The notes under the pieces: generated by a model
What the model was told of the DNA's origin: nothing
The model's database searches: none
The model's input: only the letters and a program-made list of their open reading frames with translations
In this document: positions 6,924 through 16,147 of the stretch, one piece after another
Layout of the letters: each line of letters starts with the position of its first letter
Numbering within the stretch: the stretch's first letter is position 1
Position numbers and translations under genes: made by a program
Assembly (NCBI GenBank): GCA_020053735.1
Contig: JAGVMP010000007.1
Span: forward strand, 62,001-126,000
Reading direction: 5' to 3'
Source: Pseudomonadota bacterium
Lineage (GTDB): Bacteria; Pseudomonadota; Gammaproteobacteria; Burkholderiales; Methylophilaceae
Length of the DNA: 64,000 bases

Positions 6924-9661
6924 AGGCGTTTCAGTTCTGGCATGCACGATCCGCACTCGGTGCCACATTTAAGTTTGTTTTGTAGGGTGATTAAGTCGGC
7001 ACCCAACTGAATGTTTTCCACAATTTCGTTTTGCGAAATATCCAAGCAGTTACACACAATTTTGCCGCGCCCAACTTGGCCTGAAGGTGGTGCCGATATT
7101 GGTGCCAGTGCCCAGCGGCTGAAAGCTCTGTAATGTGCTTCATCGCTAAATTGGCCAGTGGTCATGACTTCTTTTAGCCAATCAGTCGCTAGCGTTTCAC
7201 CCATCAGGCGGACACCCGTTACCTCAGCTTTGCCATGATTATTTTCAACCAAAATGCGCTTACTAATGTCACGCTTGGCATCGTTGTAATTCAGGCATGG
7301 TGAATCGTCTGTCATGCCTAAAATAGCATCAATTTGCTCAATTAATTCTAGCACTGGCGCCGTTTCGTGTGCGGCACGCAGAATTAACAAACCGGCTTTG
7401 TTCGAATCAGTTTCACGCCCAAATAATCCACAACTTGCGTAAGTAAATTGCTTCATTAGCTCGCGCACTTTGGTTAATAAGGTTAAATCCTGACAGCTGC
7501 GCATTATTGTCATGCGCCAAGGCAATTCGAGCTTTTCAAGTTTAATCGCGGTGTGTTTTAGCTCTGGTTGTTTAGAGGTTTTATCAAAGTTGGGTGGCAT
7601 CAGCGCATTTACACCTAAGCCATGCATAAATTGACTACCCCAATGCATGGCAATAAACGTTTGTGCAGGCTTCACTTCATCGCTCATTTGTGCTGGCAAT
7701 ACTAAACTGCCGCGCTTATTTTGTACTTTTACAATGTCACCATTTTTAATATTGCGGCGCATCATGTCATCGCTGCTCATCTGTACTACTGGCTCTTCCG
7801 CATGATTGAATAGCTGCGCAACATTGCCGGTACGGCTCATGCCATGCCATTGATCGCGTAAACGCCCAGTGAGCAAATGCAGCGGATGACGTGCATCGGT
7901 TTTGTCAGCAGTCCCTTTATACACGGCATTCACAAATTGTGCTTTGCCATCGGGCTTTTGAAACACACCATCGGCATATAGGCGCGCCAAACCTTGCGAT
8001 TCATTTTCTTTAAAAGGCCATTGTTGTGGACCTTTTTCATTGAGCAACGCATAGCTTAAACCAGTAATGTCCAAGTCCCTGCCACGCGTGGTTTCGCGGT
8101 GTTCATTAAAAATATCTTCTGTGGTGTTAAATGCAAATAGTTGGGAGCGCTTCGTTAAGCGCTTTTCTAAACGCTGCGCAAAATCTACCATGATGGCCCA
8201 ATCGTGGCGCGCTTCTGCAGGCGCTGCGATGGCAGGGTTAACGCGCGTAATACGCCGTTCAGAATTGGTGACTGTGCCTTCTTTTTCGCCCCAGGTGCTG
8301 GCGGGTAAGAGCACATCGGCGTAAGCGCAAGTATCGGTATTGTTATACGCATCTTGTACCACCACCAATTCTGCATTGCTTAACGATTCCAGCACGCCGT
8401 TCAAATCTGGCATCGAGTGTGCAGGGTTGGTACAGGCAATCCAAATCGCTTTAATTTCACCTTTTTTGACAGCATCAAACATTTCAATTGCGGTTTTGCC
8501 TGGGGTTTCAGGCACATCAGCCACCCCCCAAAGCTTGGCGATTTCTGCACGATGTTCGGCGTTCGCTAAATCTCGATGTGCAGAGAGTAAATTTGCCATA
8601 CCGCCAACCTCACGCCCGCCCATCGCGTTGGGCTGACCAGTCAGTGAGAAGGGGCCTGCGCCAGGCTTGCCAATTTGCCCAGTGGCAAGGTGTAGATTAA
8701 TGAGCGCAGCATTTTTTTCAGTACCGTGGATGCTTTGATTCAGGCCCATGCAATACATAGACAGGCTGGGTCCTTTGCCAAACCATTTGGCGGCGGTGAT
8801 GATGTCAGTTTCCTTAATACCGCAAATATCGGCCACCATTTTCGGTGTGTATTCACGCACAGTTTCTTTCAATGCATCAAAGCCATTGGTATGCGCATTG
8901 ATGTATGCCATGTCCAACAAGCCTTCCCACAACATTACATGCAACATACCATTAAATAAGGCTACATCGGTGCCAGGTAAAATGGCTAAATGTAAATCCG
9001 CCGTTTGCGCAGTATCGGTTTTACGCGGATCGACTACGATAATTTTCAGATTCGGATTCTTAGCTTTGGCATCTTCAATGCGACGAAAAATAATCGGGTG
9101 TGCAAATGCCGTATTGCTGCCGGCAATAAATAAGCAATCGGTGTGATCAATATCTTCGTAACATGCGGGGGGTGCATCTGCACCTAGTGTGGCCTTGTAG
9201 CCAGCCACAGCAGAAGACATACACAATCTTGAGTTAGTGTCGACATTGTTGGTGCCAATCAAGCCTTTGGCGAGTTTGTTAAACACATAATAATCTTCAG
9301 TAAGGAGTTGGCCTGAAATATAAAATGCGACTGAATCTGGGCCATGTTTTTCAATGGTTTGTGCAAATTTCTCGGTTAAATAATCAAGCGAGACATCCCA
9401 CGAAACACGCTTACGTGTTGCTTCACGAGTTAAACGCATTTCAGGGTAAAGCGCACGGTTATCTGGCTTTACACTTAAGTGTAAAGTTGAGCCCTTGGTG
9501 CAAAGCCTGCCAAAATTAGCAGGGTGGTCAGGGTCACCTTTTACATGAATGATTTTGTCGAGCCCTGATTCTGACTTAGACTCAATAATCACGCCGCAGC
9601 CCACACCGCAGTAGCAGCAGGTAGATTTCGTGAATTTACTCTCTATTGAATTTGCAACCAT
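6899..9661 (-). CDS. nasA: Assimilatory nitrate reductase, catalytic subunit
   Basis: This cytoplasmic molybdenum bis-MGD enzyme reduces nitrate to nitrite for assimilation. The 920-residue protein begins with a [4Fe-4S] motif (CCYCGVGCG, about residues 15-23, with the fourth cysteine in GRLCTKGS). It then has the Mo-site region TNSRLCMSSAVAGYK, the MopB core and the C-terminal molybdopterin dinucleotide domain (HPLHLLTGRLRDQWHGMSRT). It ends in a BFD-like [2Fe-2S] domain (KIVCNCLDISQNEIVENI, then CGTECGSCMPELKRL). The extra domain is typical of proteobacterial NasA/NasC forms. It is the last gene of the nirB operon, nine bases after nirD. The stop codon sits in a 26-bp tandem repeat. Confidence 0.95.
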   Translation of the reverse strand: MVANSIESKFTKSTCCYCGVGCGVIIESKSESGLDKIIHVKGDPDHPANFGRLCTKGSTLHLSVKPDNRALYPEMRLTREATRKRVSWDVSLDYLTEKFAQTIEKHGPDSVAFYISGQLLTEDYYVFNKLAKGLIGTNNVDTNSRLCMSSAVAGYKATLGADAPPACYEDIDHTDCLFIAGSNTAFAHPIIFRRIEDAKAKNPNLKIIVVDPRKTDTAQTADLHLAILPGTDVALFNGMLHVMLWEGLLDMAYINAHTNGFDALKETVREYTPKMVADICGIKETDIITAAKWFGKGPSLSMYCMGLNQSIHGTEKNAALINLHLATGQIGKPGAGPFSLTGQPNAMGGREVGGMANLLSAHRDLANAEHRAEIAKLWGVADVPETPGKTAIEMFDAVKKGEIKAIWIACTNPAHSMPDLNGVLESLSNAELVVVQDAYNNTDTCAYADVLLPASTWGEKEGTVTNSERRITRVNPAIAAPAEARHDWAIMVDFAQRLEKRLTKRSQLFAFNTTEDIFNEHRETTRGRDLDITGLSYALLNEKGPQQWPFKENESQGLARLYADGVFQKPDGKAQFVNAVYKGTADKTDARHPLHLLTGRLRDQWHGMSRTGNVAQLFNHAEEPVVQMSSDDMMRRNIKNGDIVKVQNKRGSLVLPAQMSDEVKPAQTFIAMHWGSQFMHGLGVNALMPPNFDKTSKQPELKHTAIKLEKLELPWRMTIMRSCQDLTLLTKVRELMKQFTYASCGLFGRETDSNKAGLLILRAAHETAPVLELIEQIDAILGMTDDSPCLNYNDAKRDISKRILVENNHGKAEVTGVRLMGETLATDWLKEVMTTGQFSDEAHYRAFSRWALAPISAPPSGQVGRGKIVCNCLDISQNEIVENIQLGADLITLQNKLKCGTECGSCMPELKRLVQTHGKY

Positions 9662-9669
9662 AAGCTAGC

Positions 9670-9999
9670 TTAAGCTTTTAATTCCAAATAAACAAAACCA
9701 TCTTCAATCTTGGTATTAAAACATGCAGTCTCGCCTACATCGGGCTCTTCGGCTTTACCATCCACCAAACTTATCTTCCAAGAATGCAGTGGGCAAGCGA
9801 CTTTGTCACCGTAAACAATACCTTGTGATAAAGGCCCGCCCTTGTGGGGGCAGGTGTTATTAATCGCAAAAATGCGATCATCTTCTGTGCGAAATACGCC
9901 AATATCAAATTCTTTTTGTTCGCTATCTTTGGTGCGCACCACGCGCGCACCTAATTTAGGAATCTCATCAAACGGCGCAACTTTAACCCAATTACTCAT
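9670..9999 (-). CDS. nirD: Nitrite reductase (NADH) small subunit, Rieske type
   Basis: NirD is the small partner of the siroheme nitrite reductase NirB. The 109-residue protein is a Rieske-like fold with NTCPHKGGPLSQGIVYGD and ACPLHSWKISL. Both Cys-x-His cluster motifs (CPH and CPLH) are present, so a [2Fe-2S] cluster is possible here, unlike in E. coli NirD, which lacks the ligands. It is separated from nirB by narK and a kinase gene, an uncommon order, and lies directly before nasA. Confidence 0.93.
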   Translation of the reverse strand: MSNWVKVAPFDEIPKLGARVVRTKDSEQKEFDIGVFRTEDDRIFAINNTCPHKGGPLSQGIVYGDKVACPLHSWKISLVDGKAEEPDVGETACFNTKIEDGFVYLELKA

Positions 10000-10009
10000 A
10001 TATTCAACC

Positions 10010-11704
10010 TTATGAAACTAACAATAAATAAATCAATAATACATTTATAACGAAAGAAAAAATGGCTATCCACTGCCATTTTACCAGTCTTGCGCGCGCA
10101 ATTAAGGGAGTGCGTGCGGGTGCTAGAATGGGTTTAAGTTCTCCCACTTCTAGGGCATGTAGCATTTCCTCTGCGGTTTCAAATCTTGCCTTCGGCTCAC
10201 GCGCAACCGCTTTAAGCACAATATTTTCTAACCAGTAGGGGATATCGGGGCGATATCGCGTCAATGGCGTAGGCTCTCCAAATTTTGGGTGTTGAAACGG
10301 CTCAATTTCGCCATACGGGTATTTGCGCGTCAATAAGTGATAAAGCGTCACGCCAGCTGCGTAAATATCAGTCTGTGCGTTGGCGCTATCACCTTCAAAC
10401 AGCTCTGGGGCCATAAAACTGGGCGTACCTGGATTCTGCGTCACAGCTAAAGTTTCGCTGCTGGTACTAAGCGCCACGCCTAAATCTAAAATGCGTAAGC
10501 GTTGGTCGTTGGCTTGGTGGATATTGGCAGGCTTAATGTCGCGATGAATAATGCTAAGCCGATGTAACGCGCCAATACCACGCAGCATGTCAATGGCAAT
10601 CTTTGCTGTGCCAGCTGCGGTAAAATAATGGCCGCTATTCAGGCGTTGCTGCAAAGTGGCACCCTCAAACCAGCTCATTACAAAGTAAAGCTTGCTGCGT
10701 TTCTCCATTGAAAGTGGCAACACTTGTGGTATAAATTGTGAAACCACGCGCTTACCCAGCCACTCCTCGTTTAGCAAGCCGTTAATACTTTCTACGTCAT
10801 TGGCTAACAAAGGTTGTAAAGTTTTAAGTACAAAAAGCTGTTTAGTATGCGTTTTGCGCACTTTATACAATAAACTCGCACGCGATTCATGTAGTAACTC
10901 AACGACTTCAAAATCATCAATCAATTCACCGTTACTAAGTTTTGCTGGCAGGGCGAGGTGCTTTCCTCCAGCAATACGTTCAGACAGTGTATCTGCGCCA
11001 AGTGCGTTAATTTTAATGACAACTGCTGTGGAATTGTCTGCACTTTGTTTGTCTAGCGCTGTTTTGGTTAAGTGCTCTGCCACCATCTGGGCGCTATTAA
11101 ACTTTAACAAGCTTTCATGTATCGCTTTATCGCCCAAAGTTTCCCATACACCATCGCTTAGTAGCGTAAATATATCACCTGCTTGCAACGCGCCCTCAGC
11201 AAAATCAATGGCTAAATGTGCATCCAACCCTACGGCACGCTTAAGCACATGGCGCATATCAGGCCTATCCCAGACATGGTCGGTGGTAAGCTGTTTAAGC
11301 ACACCACCACGCAGCAAATAGATACGGGTATCGCCCACATGTGCTAAATAATAGCGCTGTCCACGTAAAACAACCAGTGACAGTGTTGTGGCCATGCCAG
11401 CTAAATCGCGATTGGCACTCGCTTGTGAAATAAGCCAGCGATTCGCCGCAGTAATCACTTTTTCAAGTGCGGTAGGGGGTTCCCAGGTGTCAGGGGTCGC
11501 ATAGTAGTCAGCAGTAATTGTGCGTACCGTCATCTCTGAGGCTTCACCACCACCCGCACTGCCGCTTACGCCATCAGCCACAGCAATGAGCGCACCTTTA
11601 ATGCTGAGATGCTCATTGCTAGGCGTAACTACGCCTACATAGTCTTCGTTGCGCGCACGTGGACCTGTTCGGCTGGATTGGCCAATTTCAAATTCTAAAG
11701 ACAT
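10010..11704 (-). CDS. Fused PP2C phosphatase / Ser-Thr protein kinase
   Basis: This 564-residue protein joins two opposing enzymes. The N-terminal half is a PP2C phosphatase with metal-site motifs RNEDYVG, AVADGVSGSAGGG, AHVGDTRIYLL, LLSDGVWETL and ADNSTAV. From about residue 270 a Hanks-type kinase follows: FVLKTL lysine, catalytic loop IIHRDIKPANIH, LDLG in place of DFG, and TPSFMAPELFEG. One C-terminal membrane helix (IAIFSFVINVLLIYLLLV) ends the protein, so both domains should face the cytoplasm. All key catalytic residues seem present. It sits between the transporter and nirD. Homologues occur in nitrate assimilation operons of other proteobacteria, but I know of no defined substrate. 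Control of the transporter or reductase is only an inference. Confidence 0.9.
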   Translation of the reverse strand: MSLEFEIGQSSRTGPRARNEDYVGVVTPSNEHLSIKGALIAVADGVSGSAGGGEASEMTVRTITADYYATPDTWEPPTALEKVITAANRWLISQASANRDLAGMATTLSLVVLRGQRYYLAHVGDTRIYLLRGGVLKQLTTDHVWDRPDMRHVLKRAVGLDAHLAIDFAEGALQAGDIFTLLSDGVWETLGDKAIHESLLKFNSAQMVAEHLTKTALDKQSADNSTAVVIKINALGADTLSERIAGGKHLALPAKLSNGELIDDFEVVELLHESRASLLYKVRKTHTKQLFVLKTLQPLLANDVESINGLLNEEWLGKRVVSQFIPQVLPLSMEKRSKLYFVMSWFEGATLQQRLNSGHYFTAAGTAKIAIDMLRGIGALHRLSIIHRDIKPANIHQANDQRLRILDLGVALSTSSETLAVTQNPGTPSFMAPELFEGDSANAQTDIYAAGVTLYHLLTRKYPYGEIEPFQHPKFGEPTPLTRYRPDIPYWLENIVLKAVAREPKARFETAEEMLHALEVGELKPILAPARTPLIARARLVKWQWIAIFSFVINVLLIYLLLVS

Positions 11705-11730
11705 ACAAACTTTGGCGACATGTCGCTAGT

Positions 11731-12942
11731 TTACACTTTTGCTGATGTTGCTGTCGCGCTGCCCCAAGTTGTTCTCCAGCGCGTTTTTACGCCAGCCAGA
11801 CCTATTATCGCCAATACAGCTAAACCAGCAAAGATGATTAAACCGATTTGGTAATTACCAGTGGATTGTTTGAAATAACCTAGGCTCGCGGCTAAGTAAA
11901 AACCACCCACGCCACCAGCCATGCCTACCAAGCCTGTCATGACACCGATTTCTTTGCGAAAACGTTGTGGTACTAATTGGAACACAGCACCGTTACCCAT
12001 ACCTAATGCTGCCATCACCGGAATGACAATTGCCAGAGCTAGTTGGTAGGTCGGCTGACCAAAACTCATGATAAACAACAATATTGCAGCAATAGCATAC
12101 ATCGTGAGTAAAGTGCGGATACCGCCAATGCGGTCAGCAATCAAGCCGCCGATTGGGCGCACCAGTGAACCCGCAAACACGGCTGCAGCCGTACAGTAAC
12201 CAGCTGCTACAGGACCCAGGCTGTATAAATCATTAAAATAAATAGTGAGTGATGATGCCAAGCCTACAAAGCCACCAAAAGTCACGCTATAAAAGAACAT
12301 GAACCACCATGCATCTTTGTCTTTTAGAATCGAAATATATTGACTGAGTGATTTTGCCGGTGGTGTATCCGGGCTGTCTTTTGCATAAATCATGTAGACC
12401 GCTAGTGCAATGCCAAGCGGAATGAGCGCTAAGCCGAATACATTGTTCCAGCCATAAGCTACCGCCAAACCCGGTGCGAATAAAGCAGCAAACACAGTGC
12501 CTGAGTTACCAGCACCAGCAATGCCTAGGGCTGTGCCTTGGTGCTCTGGTGGATACCAGCGGGACGCTAGCGGTAGTGCCACGGCAAACGCCGCCCCAGC
12601 AAAGCCTAAGCCGATACCAAGTAATAGCGCATGTTGGAAGGTGTGGATGCCATGTAGCCAAGCTAGCAACAAACTCAAAATTACAATCACTTGACCAATC
12701 AAGCCCGCCATCTTGGGTTTGATATGGTCAACTAAAACCCCCATCACGATGCGTAGTAACGCACCTGCTAATACCGGCGTTGCTACCATCAAGCCTTTTT
12801 GTGAGGGTGATAATTGCAAGTCGGTAGCGATTTGTACAGCCAGTGGACCTAACATCACCCATACCATAAAGCTTAAATCAAAATATAAAAATGAAGATAA
12901 TAAGGTGGGGGTATGCCCCGATTTCCAAAAACTTTTTTGCAT
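11731..12942 (-). CDS. narK: Nitrate/nitrite transporter, MFS NarK family
   Basis: This is a 403-residue major facilitator with about 12 helices. Nitrate-signature regions are visible: GIAGAGNSGTVFAALFAPG (helix 5) and GMGNGAVFQLVPQRF (helix 11), the two glycine/asparagine-rich NNP motifs, and GSLVRPIGGLIADRIGG. It probably imports nitrate for NasA or exports excess nitrite. It is the second gene of the nirB operon. AGGGAG precedes the ATG at a good distance. The 102-bp gap to nirB holds two ANTAR-type hairpins. The cluster thus has two nitrate uptake systems, this one and NrtABD. Confidence 0.93.
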   Translation of the reverse strand: MQKSFWKSGHTPTLLSSFLYFDLSFMVWVMLGPLAVQIATDLQLSPSQKGLMVATPVLAGALLRIVMGVLVDHIKPKMAGLIGQVIVILSLLLAWLHGIHTFQHALLLGIGLGFAGAAFAVALPLASRWYPPEHQGTALGIAGAGNSGTVFAALFAPGLAVAYGWNNVFGLALIPLGIALAVYMIYAKDSPDTPPAKSLSQYISILKDKDAWWFMFFYSVTFGGFVGLASSLTIYFNDLYSLGPVAAGYCTAAAVFAGSLVRPIGGLIADRIGGIRTLLTMYAIAAILLFIMSFGQPTYQLALAIVIPVMAALGMGNGAVFQLVPQRFRKEIGVMTGLVGMAGGVGGFYLAASLGYFKQSTGNYQIGLIIFAGLAVLAIIGLAGVKTRWRTTWGSATATSAKV

Positions 12943-12974
12943 GATGCTCCCTAATCAATCTAATTTGTTGCTAT

Positions 12975-13028
12975 CCGCGCCTTTGCGGTATGACTTGAAA
13001 TGCCAACCTTCTGCCACTTTGCAGAAGG
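12975..13028 (-). promoter_or_regulatory. Tandem ANTAR-type RNA hairpins before narK
   Basis: In the RNA sense (minus strand) the first hairpin is CCTTCTGC-AAAGTG-GCAGAAGG (13028-13007), with a perfect 8-bp stem. The second is CCGC-AAAGGC-GCGG (12988-12975). Both have six-base loops with A at position 1 and G at position 4, the rule known for RNAs bound by ANTAR antiterminators. The pair begins 17 bases after the nirB stop and ends 32 bases before the narK start. No T tract follows, so termination here would have to be Rho-dependent, or control could be on translation. NasT encoded at 23.6-24.2 kb is the likely binder. Confidence 0.75.
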
Positions 13029-13044
13029 GGTGTGGCGCTTATAT

Positions 13045-15474
13045 TTATATCGTAATTGTTTCGAATTCTTTGTGCTGCTCGCGTTTTTCTACACGCTCGG
13101 CCCAAGGGTTTACCGCGCCTTGTAGTGCATAGAGTAGACGTTCAAAAGCCGCTTTGCGTCCTTCAGCATCTTCTAATATGCGTTGTTTTACATATTCCAA
13201 GCCCACGCGCTCTATCCAATGCACGGTTCTGTCTAAATACCGCGCTTCTTCGCGGTAGATTTGGATAAACGCACCTGAATATTCCAGCACCTCGTCTGAA
13301 GTTTTTACTTTGCATAAGAACTGCGCAACTTCGGTTTTAATGCCACCGTTACCGCCTACGTAAATCTCCCAGCCAGAATCCACGCCAATAATACCGACGT
13401 CTTTAATGCCAGATTCAGCACAGTTTCTAGGGCAACCTGATACCGCAAACTTGACCTTATGTGGCGCCCACATATGGTCAAAGGCCTTTTCAATATCGAT
13501 GCCCATTTGCGTGGAGTTCTGTGTGCCGAAACGACAGAATTCAGAGCCGACACAGGTTTTAACGGTGCGAATGCCTTTAGCATAGGCATAGCCTGATGGC
13601 ATGTCGAGGTCTTTCCACATATCGACCAAGTCTTCTTTCTTTACGCCCAATAAGTCAATCCGTTGCCCACCAGTGACTTTCACCATCGGCACGGCATACT
13701 TATCGGCCACGTCAGCAATTTTGCGTAATTGGTCAGGGCTAGTCACGCCGCCATACATACGCGGAATGACCGAGTAGGTGCCGTCTTTTTGAATGTTGGC
13801 GTGTACGCGCTCGTTAATAAAGCGCGATTGCGGGTCATCTACCGCTTCGTGCGGCCAGGTAGAGAGCAAGTAGTAATTCAACGCTGGTCTGCAAGTCGCG
13901 CAGCCATTCGGCGTACGCCAGCTCATGCCTTTCATGGCATCGGGAATGTTTAAATATTTATGCGTACGAATTTCTGCCCGCACTTCTTCATGATTTTTAT
14001 CCGTGCAGCCGCATACCGCTTTGCTGGTGGAAGGTGGCGCATAGCCGCCGCCCAGTGTTGAAGCTAAAATTTGTTCTACTAAGCCCACGCAGCTGCCGCA
14101 GCTAGAGCCAGCTTTGGTTTGCTTTTTAACATCATCAATCGTGAACAAGCCTTGATCTTGAATAGCCTTAACAATAGTGCCTTTGCACACGCCATTACAG
14201 CCGCATACCTCCATTTCGTTGGTCATTGCTGCCGCTTTGTCTTGACCTTGATGGCCTGTGTTGCCGAGTGAATCTTGTCCAAACATTAAATGATCGCGAA
14301 TTTCGTGTATGGGTTTTCCATCGCGCAACATTTTAAAATACCAAGCGCCATCGGCGGTATCGCCATAAAGCACGCTACCGATGATTTTGTCATCTTTGAT
14401 GACGAGTTTTTTGTAAACACCGCCAACTGCATCGTGCAAAACAATTTCTTCGCGGCCGTCATCAATATTGCCAAAGTCGCCTGCACTGAATAAATCAATA
14501 CCCGTGACTTTTAATTTAGTCGAAGTGACTGAGCCTTTGTATTGGCCGATACCAAAATTCGCCAAATGGGTGGCACATACTTTGGCCATTTCAAACAAGG
14601 GTGCAACCAGGCCATAGGAGATGCCGCGATGTGCCACGCATTCGCCCACTGCATACACGCGCGGGTCGAAGGTTTGCATGGTGTCATTCACCACAATACC
14701 TTTATTACAGTAGATGCCAGCGGATTCAGCTAAGCTAAAATTAGGACGAATGCCAACCGCCATTACCACTAAATCGGCGGGTAAGCTAGAGCCATCGGCA
14801 AAGTGGATGGTGTTGACGCGGCCATCTTTACCTGTAATTTCTTTAGTATTCTGTTTTAACTGAAAATTCAACCCTTTGGCTTCTAGACTTTTTTGCAACA
14901 TTTTGCCAGCAGTTTTATCCAGTTGCTTTTCTAGTAACCACTCGTTACGGTGAATCACCGTGACTTCCATACCTTGAATTTTGAGGCCATTGGCGGCTTC
15001 TAGTCCGAGTAGGCCACCACCAATCACCACCGCATGCTTGTGTGTTTTTGCAGTTGCGATCATTTGATCAGTATCTTTAATATCACGATAGCCAATCACG
15101 CCCTCTAAATTAGCGCCTTCAATCGGCAACATAAACGGTTTAGAGCCAGTAGCGAGTAAAAGCCTATCGTATTCTGCGCTAGTGCCATCTTCCGCATAAG
15201 CTACCCGATTTTTGCGATCAATTTTGTTAATGCGCGCACTGGTATACAGCGTGATATTGTTCTCGGCGTACCACTCACGGGTATTCAAGATAATATCGTT
15301 AATGGTTTGCTCGTTCGCCAATACGGGCGACAGCATAATACGGTTGTAATTAGGGTAGGGTTCATCACCAAACACGGTAATATCGTAAATATCAGGCGCG
15401 ATTTTCAGCAATTCTTCCACCACGCGCATACCTGCCATGCCATTACCAACCACTACTAACTTCATTTTTTGCAT
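13045..15474 (-). CDS. nirB: Nitrite reductase (NADH) large subunit
   Basis: This enzyme reduces nitrite to ammonium with NAD(P)H in the cytoplasm. The 809-residue protein opens with an FAD site (VVVGNGMAGMRVVEELL) and a second dinucleotide fold (AVVIGGGLLGLEAANGL). A BFD [2Fe-2S] domain follows (CGCNGVCKGTI, CGSCVGLVE), and then the sulfite/nitrite reductase half with siroheme-[4Fe-4S] ligands in KTCVGSEFCRFGTQ and VSGCPRNCAESG. It is first in the operon, behind a sigma-54 promoter and NtrC-type box. A second ATG three codons later gives MKLVVVGNG and may be the true start, since neither has a strong Shine-Dalgarno sequence. Confidence 0.96.
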   Translation of the reverse strand: MQKMKLVVVGNGMAGMRVVEELLKIAPDIYDITVFGDEPYPNYNRIMLSPVLANEQTINDIILNTREWYAENNITLYTSARINKIDRKNRVAYAEDGTSAEYDRLLLATGSKPFMLPIEGANLEGVIGYRDIKDTDQMIATAKTHKHAVVIGGGLLGLEAANGLKIQGMEVTVIHRNEWLLEKQLDKTAGKMLQKSLEAKGLNFQLKQNTKEITGKDGRVNTIHFADGSSLPADLVVMAVGIRPNFSLAESAGIYCNKGIVVNDTMQTFDPRVYAVGECVAHRGISYGLVAPLFEMAKVCATHLANFGIGQYKGSVTSTKLKVTGIDLFSAGDFGNIDDGREEIVLHDAVGGVYKKLVIKDDKIIGSVLYGDTADGAWYFKMLRDGKPIHEIRDHLMFGQDSLGNTGHQGQDKAAAMTNEMEVCGCNGVCKGTIVKAIQDQGLFTIDDVKKQTKAGSSCGSCVGLVEQILASTLGGGYAPPSTSKAVCGCTDKNHEEVRAEIRTHKYLNIPDAMKGMSWRTPNGCATCRPALNYYLLSTWPHEAVDDPQSRFINERVHANIQKDGTYSVIPRMYGGVTSPDQLRKIADVADKYAVPMVKVTGGQRIDLLGVKKEDLVDMWKDLDMPSGYAYAKGIRTVKTCVGSEFCRFGTQNSTQMGIDIEKAFDHMWAPHKVKFAVSGCPRNCAESGIKDVGIIGVDSGWEIYVGGNGGIKTEVAQFLCKVKTSDEVLEYSGAFIQIYREEARYLDRTVHWIERVGLEYVKQRILEDAEGRKAAFERLLYALQGAVNPWAERVEKREQHKEFETITI

Positions 15475-15511
15475 TATATTTAAGACTTCATTAATTAAAC
15501 GTAACTGTATA

Positions 15512-15528
15512 AAGCAATAAGTATGCCT
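15512..15528 (-). promoter_or_regulatory. Candidate sigma-54 promoter of nirB operon
   Basis: On the minus strand the sequence is AGGCATACTTATTGCTT. GG (-24) and GC (-12) are exactly ten bases apart and the -12 part TTGCTT fits the consensus, while -24 has A in place of T. Transcription would start near 15502, giving a leader of about 28 bases before the nirB ATG. Confidence 0.65.
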
Positions 15529-15609
15529 TATTAAAAACGTCCTAAATACAGGAGCTTATATTTTTGACTAAAAGTTATATGCACCATAATGATCGCTTTG
15601 TGCCTCTGC

Positions 15610-15624
15610 GCACTAAATTAGTGC
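15610..15624. promoter_or_regulatory. Candidate NtrC-binding site upstream of nirB
   Basis: The sequence GCACTAAATTAGTGC fits the NtrC pattern GCAC-N7-GTGC and is a full palindrome around its centre. It lies about 115 bp upstream of the predicted nirB start point, the usual enhancer distance. The wider context TGCGCAC-N7-GTGCAAT is repeated exactly at 24.3 kb in front of nasT. Confidence 0.65.
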
Positions 15625-15685
15625 AATTGGGACTCTAAAATGTAAAGGTGTGGCAAATTCATGTGGGGGCATAATAGTTATCCAG

Positions 15686-16147
15686 CTATCTTTTCCTTGA
15701 AATATCGACAATTAAAGAGGCGCTGTAATGCTTCCATTTAATGATGATGACGTAAGCATAGGGACGTACTAGTTCATTAAGATTGTCAGGTAGATATGCG
15801 ATTTTTTCTGGTATGGAAATGACCATGTTCTCACCGAAGTACTTACGTGCATTACCAGAGATGGTATTCGCAATTTCACCTACCGCATCCAGCAGGTTTT
15901 CATCGGATTGATTGGTCTCTTTCATGGCCGTCAGCAGATGTCGCAACATGGCGCTTGGTGCCGAAAAGTAGAGCGCACCTTCGTAATCAGCGCTTACTGT
16001 AATCACACCGGTATAATCATTCATTGGAAATGCGTTCTTGGCAAGATAGGCAACGCCGACAGAAGCACTTTCTTTTGTGATTTGTTTGAAATAGTCACCA
16101 ATAGCTTCGATGAATATTTCAATATCCTTTTCACTTAAATCGCTCAT
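15686..16147 (-). CDS. CheX-like chemotaxis phosphatase
   Basis: This 153-residue protein is a CheX/CheC-family protein, likely to dephosphorylate a CheY-like receiver. The diagnostic helix is DAVGEIANTISGNARKYFG, with Glu91 and Asn94 in the ExxN catalytic arrangement and a downstream proline in VISIP. It overlaps the preceding receiver gene by four bases and ends the sensor-receiver-phosphatase operon. No motility or che genes are near, so it probably serves this relay rather than a flagellar motor. Confidence 0.82.
   Translation of the reverse strand: MSDLSEKDIEIFIEAIGDYFKQITKESASVGVAYLAKNAFPMNDYTGVITVSADYEGALYFSAPSAMLRHLLTAMKETNQSDENLLDAVGEIANTISGNARKYFGENMVISIPEKIAYLPDNLNELVRPYAYVIIIKWKHYSASLIVDISRKR

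Noticed and set aside
13007-13028. nirB-narK hairpin as an intrinsic terminator
   Set aside because: No T tract follows on the minus strand, and the loop fits the ANTAR rule better.
15541-15600. TGGTGC element near 15580 as another sigma-54 promoter
   Set aside because: It lacks a GC pair at ten bases from GG, whereas the element at 15512-15528 has correct spacing.
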